Positions 57,301 to 64,000 of a DNA stretch of 64,000 bases are shown in pieces. The translations under genes were made by a program, and so were the position numbers. A model generated the notes under the pieces. The model searched no databases. It was not told the origin of the DNA and worked only from the letters and a program-made list of their open reading frames with translations. The stretch comes from Cristatella mucedo (Eukaryota > Bryozoa > Phylactolaemata > Cristatellidae): NCBI GenBank assembly GCA_009760855.2, contig WPIO01000107.1, forward strand, positions 559,001 to 623,000, in the 5' to 3' direction. How positions within the stretch are numbered: position 1 is the stretch's first letter; every line of letters begins with the position of its first letter.

Positions 57301-60300
57301 ATAACGTTGCTAAAATTTGAGCTTATTTAGACAGGGATGCCACATCTAAATCAGTCTTCTGTAACTCACTAATTGTTGGCCTACTGGCCTGCACACTCAG
57401 GCGCTTACAGCTGATGCCAAACTGTGCAGCTAGGCTTGTCTACTGCCGTGAGATTCGCAGTTGCCACATGACACAACTACTAGCCGACCTGCAGTAGCTC
57501 CCAGTAAAGCAAGGCATCGACTTCAAGGTTTTGTCACTAACTTTTGGGTCTCTTCATTCTTTGGCTCTAGCCTATCTATCAGATCTACTCCCCCACCAAG
57601 CTAACCATCACACCCCCGATTTTAGGAATCTAATTGCTTACTTCTACTATGTATAAACCTTATATCTTTTGGAGATCGTGCCTTTATTTTGCATGCTCCT
57701 AAAGCCTGGAGCTCACTCCCACCTGGCTTCACGACATTTCCTGACTTGACCACATTTAAAAAGAAACTAAAACGCATCTATTTTATCACATCTTTAGGTT
57801 GCTCCTTGTGATTCGTGTTTTATGTGCATGTGTGTGCTGCCACTGTGCATGCTTCCACTAACCACACTTGCATGCTGACCGTGTGCATGTCACTCCTATC
57901 CCCTAATTTTATTCCGATTGTTTACTGAGCATGCTATCACTAAACACCCAATCGTGCTTCATTTTCAGCCACTGTACTGCACCTAGAAATTTTTCTGATG
58001 GTGCTTTATCAGACGTATAGTTATTGTTATTATTATAAATATTTTATTATATGTGCCCTTAGTTCACCTACCAAGATAGCAAGACATCAAGGGTGGTGAT
58101 CATTGAAAATTCAGGAGCCGCATAAATATTTTGCATTTATAATCTGGTGGACTAGGGTCACACGATTAGAATGTCTCTAAATGCATGGCCTTTGAATCTT
58201 AAAATTGAGAACCCCCAATATATGCCATAGGGTTTATGCTTGCGAGGGTAGAGTTTGCCTCATCTATATATGCGAAGCTACAACAAGTTACCTGACAACG
58301 GTCACCACTCGACTAATCAGAACATTGCTACTAATGAGATTAACTGATTAAATGCAGAGTCCGACCGGCACAGCCAGTCTCATTGATGGTCAGCCGTTAG
58401 TCAACTCTTAGTTATCATCTCTGGCCAAGTTGACCTATATTTGCAGAATTATTAACTTAAAATTCATCGCCGTGCTTCTCATCCAAATATTCTTGGGCAA
58501 AAGCAAGCGACAAGAGCGGTATTAGATTGTGCTCTAGCCAGCATGCTCACGCATACAAGCTGACACGCAGGGCAGCCAGTTAGCCTGATCTTTGTGGAGT
58601 TAATGGTACGTATAATTCACGTAGGAGCAGGCAAGGCATTCGAGGAAAAAGAAGACAGGGGTGCACAGATGCATCTCTAATCGAATTATTCATTTCGTCG
58701 TGAAATGACTTGACTATTATAAACTCGTCTAAGTTGTCAATATCATTTAATTGAGGAAAGTTGTATGCCTTGACTATTCTTTTCATACGTTCAGTTAATA
58801 TATTTGCAATTTTCAATTCAGCAAACAGCAATTTAACCAATATCTTCACAGAAATAAAAACTTTGCTCAGCTGTCAAAAATTTAAAGAGTCATAGTCAAA
58901 TATAAATTTTAGTGCTCAGAGTATATAGTGAAAACAGTTGATACGAACTTATTCACTGACTTTAAATTGATTTTGTTCAACAACATTATTTTACTCACTG
59001 ACGCACTAAACAATTACCTTCAATGCATACTTTCATTCGTCTAATCAATTCTACTCTAGTAACGTATATAATGTCAGTTTGTGAATGACAGTTTGTGAAT
59101 AAAAAATCTTTTCATCGCATGCTAATTGCTTGCAAACATTCAGCCGATTTTCGCTCCATTGTGCTGCCTCCACATGGGAGCCCGGGGCAATCGTTGCAAA
59201 AGAAGTACTCCGAACGCCTTTGTGACCTTTCCTCTGAATAGTGCATGCGATGCTCCAAACACCTGGAGCTCACTTCCGATTGGTGTTATGACATTCCCAT
59301 GACTTGAACACTTAAAAAAATGTAAAAATGCACCTATTTCTGACAACATTTTGTGGGTCCCTTTAATTTGACCTTTATGTGCTTATGTGTGTTGACACAA
59401 TGCACACTGCAACTAACCATATTTGCATGCTGACCACGTTCACTTTACCTCTAACCACGTTATGCGTGTTGTCATTGAGCATGCTAAAACTAACCATACG
59501 GTCGTGCTTTCTTTGAAGCATTTGAAGTATTATCTTAGGGCGCTATAATAGCTGTTTTATCTTTATTAATATTACAATTATAAATCGAATCTATAATGCG
59601 GCTTAATATATTTGTATTTAGATAACGTTGAAGAAATTTTACAAGACGTCATGCTTTTGGTTGCAATAGTTTATAGCGAGTGGCTGAGTGGGCATAGATC
59701 AGTATAGCTTCTGGCTATTCACCTCAACACACCCGTCGCCGCAAGCATAGCAAACACTGAATAATCACAGCCAGTTGCACGCGAGTTTGCAGCTGGTAGT
59801 GAGTGCTGCCTGTAGTCAATGCATAAATTTGTGGCTTCTTCTGTAATAGAGGATTGAGTCTTCTGTAATAGAGGATTGAGTCTTCTGTAATAGAGGATTG
59901 AGTAATTTAAAAATACAGCGATACCTGAGGCCGGCAGCCGTAGGACTAGATGCTGAGGAAAAGACCTTAACCTTGATTAACGAATTATCACACAACCCCT
60001 GGATTTCCAGAATAGCCATACCAAAATCTTACTTGTTCTTGATCCATAAAATTTACGAAGAACGCTTTATCTTACCAGTTTAGAACTCTAGCGATTTTGC
60101 TATTTAAACTCCCCTGCTTACTGCATTACACGAAAGCACTATAAAGTCCCGGCTTGAAACGGAAACTCAATTGCTAGAGCGGAATCCCGGTAAACTGCTT
60201 GAATTAGTGTATACATTAGTCATTCTTTCAATCGCAAACATTTTAATATAAATTGTCTCGCATCGACCACGTGTAGCTAAAATATTTTTTATTCCCCGAC

Positions 60301-62219
60301 AAGCTGTTGTCCTTAGAAAAAAAAGAAAAGCTGCAGTGAAAAAGAGGTGACTCACCGTACTCAAGGCCTACTAAAGGTCCATCTATGCTGACTGCGAAAG
60401 GTGAAAGGGAAAATGGCAGTGCTTGTTGCCAGCCATGGTAGGTTCTATCGCTTGCGACAAGAAGTGCTACTTGTTGGCTTGTGCGGCAGTTAACTTTTCT
60501 AGCGATTAGATCGCTGCTTTCCTTGCACACTTGAACTCCGTCAACTTCAACGATGTAATCACCAATACGTAGTCCTGCATAGGCGGCTGAAGAGCTTTGG
60601 GTGAGCTCGGTAACTCTCACTTCCTCCCAGTCTTCACTATGTTTCATCATGAAGCCAAACTCCTTCCTGCCTGGCCATTTGTGTATTTTGCAACGACGAA
60701 TATCGTGGAATTCCGAAGTCTCGTTGAAGTCATCGCTTTTAGCTAAAAATGCAAGACGTTCAAACATGAAACACACACACCGCATGTAATGTTACAACAG
60801 TTAGATAAATGCCAAGGACAACGTCTCAGATCACTGCCCTTTCAAGCACAATCTTATCGTCGGGCATTATCAATCGCGAATTAGGCTGTTTGCCGAACAA
60901 AAATGCCTCCTATCGCGAGCGCTATGCTTAGACTACCGAAAAATCGACAGCCTCTACAATCGATTAATTAAAATTTAGAAAAATTAGGTTATTTTAAGCA
61001 GTCAAAAATGTGTATCTATATACAGACGACTCCACGCGTAAGGAAATTCGGATATAGTAATACTCCGTATATAAGAATAGCGGATCCGCATCCTAGATTT
61101 ACTCTCACGCTAAAGTCTCACTCCGCATGTGGGAATACTTCACCTACAATAATGCCCATTGGCCGGCCCGAGCGTGTTGATATAAGCGGAGTCGACAGTA
61201 ATACACGTTCGCTGCATGCCACGAGCTGGTTTGGTCTGGCGGTTAAGGTGCTCGCCCCGACCAAGGTCTGACTGAGGTCGTGGGCTCGAGCCCCGAGGCA
61301 TATGTGAAGCGCCTGAATAGAGATTAGGTTCTCTTGGGGCGCTATATAAATGAATTATACCATTCTCAAGTGAGAAATTCTCGCTTTAGTGACTTTCGCT
61401 TTCCAGTCTCGTGGCGACGGCTCTCTGTAATGCCTCAAATTTTAACAATGAATGCTACAGCGATTCGCTACCTAAGCAATCGTCTGAAGCAAATCGGTAA
61501 TGCATCTCCTTCAGAAACTGAGGAAAATTCAAGTTTAGTTGCATTGCCGAGGAAACGTTTGGTAGCACATTGTAAGCTAGGATGAAGCGTGATCTAACTA
61601 GCAACCTATCAAATTCCCTTTTTTTAAATCTCGGCGAGAAGTAAGCAATTTGCAATTCATTTTTCATCTAGCTAGCGATACGTAATAAAAGAAAAACACC
61701 AGCTGCATTAGAAAGGAACTACGTGCTGCAAGTAGTAGCACCGAAGAAAATGTACCCAGGACTTTCTCTCCTTACTACAGCTACATACAAAAAAAATTAG
61801 CCGGTGTTATATTGAATTTAAGGATAGCGAAGCAAAATATTACCTTCAGCTGGACCAGCTTTTGGTCCTTCGAATTTCGTAATGCTAGGAACTTTTGAAT
61901 CTATTATTCTTCGCTGCGATGAATACAGAGTGTCAGTTTCCTGATCCACAACGAGCAATGTCGTTTTTTTTGAGTCTGACAAGATTCTATTTACAACCTC
62001 GCCGTGATCGTCTCCACAAATGTTGACTCCATTTACTTCTATCAAGTGGTCTCCGTTGCACAGTCCCGAGTAGGCCGCAGAAGAGCCATTTCGAATTGCG
62101 GAAATGCACTGGCGGCTGCTGCCGTCCTTTCTCCTATTATTTTCCAAGGTAAAACCGAGACTCTTGGAGCCAGCCCATCTGTAAATAGTGCACTCACGAA
62201 TGCCCCTTCTGAGAGCCAT
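53926..62219 (-). CDS. NHERF/PDZK1-like multi-PDZ scaffold gene (span includes introns)
   Basis: Four - strand exons at 61,844-62,219, 60,356-60,742, 55,874-55,963 and 53,926-54,369. They join in phase 1 each time and give three PDZ domains separated by polar linkers. The first PDZ starts almost at the N-terminus, as in NHERF proteins, and the domains have the NHERF-type ending LLVVDQETD/LLVASD/LLVIDEQTD. Such proteins sit under the plasma membrane and bind C-terminal tails of transporters, channels and receptors. That role is from family knowledge. The 3' end and any ezrin-binding tail were not found. One PDZ per symmetric exon allows domain gain or skipping. Confidence 0.8.
54370..55324 (-). 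other. Intron of the PDZ gene, no element recognised
   Basis: AT-rich, no transposon or exon that I can support. Confidence 0.4.
55325..55430 (-). mobile_element. L2-A tail remnant
   Basis: The antisense hairpin tail (GCGCCTTCAGA...TTAGGCGCTTC) is followed directly by a piece of the C-terminal coding region (CTGCAGAGTTTGGCACAA). Confidence 0.6.
55874..55963 (-). CDS. Linker exon of the PDZ gene
   Basis: AATTTTTAG acceptor, 90 nt, AAG|GTATGC donor, phase 1-1. The peptide DKCYFDTVSYQLEIDP, then EELTPSEPAAKSAE, is an acidic linker between PDZ2 and PDZ3. The only support is splice sites, phase and position, but these agree fully. Confidence 0.55.
55964..56778 (-). other. Intron of the PDZ gene, no element recognised
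   Basis: No transposon or exon seen. Confidence 0.35.
56779..56848 (-). mobile_element. tRNA-like SINE head
   Basis: The - strand has GCCGTTATAGTAAACGAGG and GGTTCGAATCG (box B), laid out like the copy at 42,121. The stems are not intact, so it is a SINE remnant rather than a tRNA gene. Confidence 0.45.
57060..58032 (+). mobile_element. L2-A LINE 3' part
   Basis: Degraded but continuous blocks from the LNNDKTN region through the C-terminal region (TKPGAHFHL-type AWSSLPPGF near 57,710) to GGTGCTTTATCAGACG and an ATTATTATT end. Lies in an intron of the PDZ gene, antisense to it. Confidence 0.75.
58033..59209 (-). other. Intron of the PDZ gene with an unassigned 89-codon frame
   Basis: A - strand frame at 58,580-58,849 (LTERMKRIVKAYNFPQLNDI, then DNLDEFIIVKSFHDEM) looks protein-like, but I found no good acceptor and donor in the right phase. 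Otherwise AT-rich. Confidence 0.35.
59210..59560 (+). mobile_element. L2-A LINE 3' end fragment
   Basis: From the AFAAHAPNTWSSLP-like region (GATGCTCCAAACACCTGG) through the 3' UTR (TGCATGCTGACCAC) to a decayed GGGCGCTATAATAG tail. Confidence 0.65.
59837..59902 (+). repeat. Three copies of a 22-bp repeat
   Basis: TCTTCTGTAATAGAGGATTGAG three times in a row. Confidence 0.95.
60356..60742 (-). CDS. PDZ2 exon
   Basis: CATTTTTAG acceptor, 387 nt, ACG|GTGAGT donor, phase 1-1. Linker KSDDFNETSEFHDIRR, then a PDZ domain with EFGF loop, SSSAAYAGLRIGDYIVEVDG and VALLVASD, then FSLSPFAVSIDGPLVGLEY. Confidence 0.8.
61222..61357 (+). mobile_element. tRNA-derived SINE, full copy with L2-type tail
   Basis: Box A-like GGCGGTTAAGGTGCTCG and box B-like GGGCTCGAGCCCC, then GAAGCGCCTGAATAGAGATT and GGTTCTCTTGGGGCGCTATA. 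The tail has the same stem and loop words as the L2-A 3' end (AAAGCGCCTAGAAAGAGATT ... TTCTCTGAGGGCGCTT), so the SINE probably uses the L2 machinery. Confidence 0.8.
61358..61843 (-). other. Intron of the PDZ gene, no element recognised
   Basis: A + strand frame of 83 codons at 61,334-61,585 has no family match or splice support. Confidence 0.35.
61844..62219 (-). CDS. PDZ1 exon with the likely start codon
   Basis: The ATG at 62,217-62,219 has A at -3 and G at +4. It is 376 nt long, ending GAAG|GTAATA in phase 1. The PDZ begins within ten residues (RECTIYRWAGSKSLGF, loop SLGF at residues 20-23), then SSAAYSGLCNGDHLIEVNG and TLLVVDQETDTLY. An alternative is an acceptor (TGTCTGCAG) just upstream, but it enters in the wrong phase for the pattern of the other exons. 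Confidence 0.75.
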
Positions 62220-62580
62220 TCTGTTGTACAAGTTCTGCCGCTGCCTTCTGCAGACAAGGCAGTGTGTACTGTGATTCTCTCAGGGCCAGAGAGCTTCTGC
62301 CGCTGCGGTGACAATCGAGCTACGTCACTACAGAGTTGCAATGCAGCACTTAAGGAAGCAGAGGCGAAGAATTCGTTCTGTCAAACGTGACAGTCGTTGC
62401 TAATTAACTTAATGACATTTGATTGAGTGGCTTCTGGTCCGATCCTGCATTTTTCCTAACTTCGCGATTTTCTACAGTAATTAAGTTGGTAAACTGGATA
62501 AAGGGCACAAAAAGCTACTCAGCGTGTTGTTCTGCAATAGCTACTACAAATTCTAATCATATATAAGCTCAGTGACTAGC
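62220..62580 (-). promoter_or_regulatory. Upstream region of the PDZ gene (5' UTR or promoter presumed)
   Basis: No TATA box or other element could be picked out. Placed here only because the start codon ends at 62,219. Confidence 0.25.
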
Positions 62581-62585
62581 CAATA

Positions 62586-62740
62586 AAGAGAGAGAGATAG
62601 AGAGAGAGGGCGGGAGAGAGGGAGACAGAGATTGAGACACACAGAGAGACAGACAGGCGGACAGACAGAGAAAGAGAGAGGAGAAGAGAGAGTGAGGGAG
62701 ACAGACAGACAGACAGACAGGGGGCTAAGAGGGAGAGAGA
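62586..62740 (+). repeat. GA/CAGA-rich microsatellite
   Basis: Runs of GAGA, GACA and CAGACAGA. Confidence 0.9.
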
Positions 62741-63080
62741 AATGTTGAGTTTCGCAGCTCAATGATGTCCCAATGGATCTCTCTGAAAATCACACCTGTA
62801 TTACTTAAAATGTACATATACATAGTCTTCCCAGCTCTTTCGTCTCTTGGCACTAGCGTTAAATGGGCAGGTCTGCCACCAATTCCGCATATTCCTGGCC
62901 ACCAGTCAGCTAATCGTAGGAAAAATGACGGTAGATCATGAACAGACACAGCTTCTGGTGGCGCATTGGTAATCAGGTCGCAAGCGTATGCGACCAGCTA
63001 TCTAGCACTAAGTTGATTAATTAATTACCCATCATCAGTTGACGCATGTAGTAGGAGCAGCATTCTAAATACAAAAATTG
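62741..63080 (+). other. No gene seen
   Basis: Mixed sequence between the GA and CT tracts. Confidence 0.4.
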
Positions 63081-63095
63081 TCTGTCAGTCGGTCT

Positions 63096-64000
<905 letters not shown>

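Noticed and set aside
59921-59948. A tiny - strand exon with a strong acceptor (TCTTTTCCTCAG)
   Set aside because: 28 nt would break the phase 1-1 pattern of the PDZ gene and nothing supports it.
62004-62390. A + strand frame of 128 codons
   Set aside because: Shadow of the PDZ1 exon on the opposite strand.

Overview
The window looks like nuclear DNA of an intron-rich invertebrate animal. The signs are short exons with GT-AG borders, many broken L2-clade LINE copies, a tRNA-derived SINE family, long CT, TA and GA microsatellites, and a gene for a NHERF/PDZK1-like multi-PDZ scaffold. Nothing bacterial or viral was seen. I cannot name the phylum from the sequence alone.

Left part (about 4.4-33.6 kb, + strand). 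Behind an opening patchwork of two L2 families (0.1-3.0 kb) lies what I read as one unusual gene. It has a start exon (4,375-4,548), then more than twenty short exons that begin with AG| and nearly always end GAG|GT or CAG|GT. Almost all are in phase 0 at both ends, and most encode acidic Ser/Asp/Glu-rich modules. The modules fall into recurring classes, here called A, B, C, D and G plus single E and F types. A block carrying A-B-C-D is present three times in tandem (about 7.4-11.2, 11.2-15.9 and 15.9-19.4 kb), and older, more diverged copies follow at 20-31 kb. Some modules are dead through frameshift, stop, or lost acceptor or donor. The array ends in a 189-nt basic exon (31,881-32,069) and possibly a last exon at 33,502-33,603. 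Class D modules carry a hydrophobic core next to acidic Ser residues that resembles a SUMO-interacting motif, so the product could be a multivalent SIM or otherwise acidic binding protein. That is inference.

Middle part (33.6-51.3 kb). This is mostly transposon wreckage (L2-A and L2-B fragments in both orientations), AT-rich sequence, a GATTGTGG/ATCCAC-rich tract (39.4-40.0 kb), a TA microsatellite followed by a sharply GC-rich island with a 26-bp minisatellite (43.6-44.6 kb), a 1.5-kb long inverted repeat (45.1-46.7 kb), and the best preserved L2 copy (48.8-51.1 kb).

Right part (51.9-62.2 kb, - strand). A NHERF/PDZK1-like gene has three PDZ exons and a linker exon, all phase 1-1. Downstream of it on the same strand is a 189-nt phase-0 exon encoding a near relative of the 189-nt basic exon of the left gene. 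This links the two loci. GA and CT tracts flank the region upstream of the PDZ gene.
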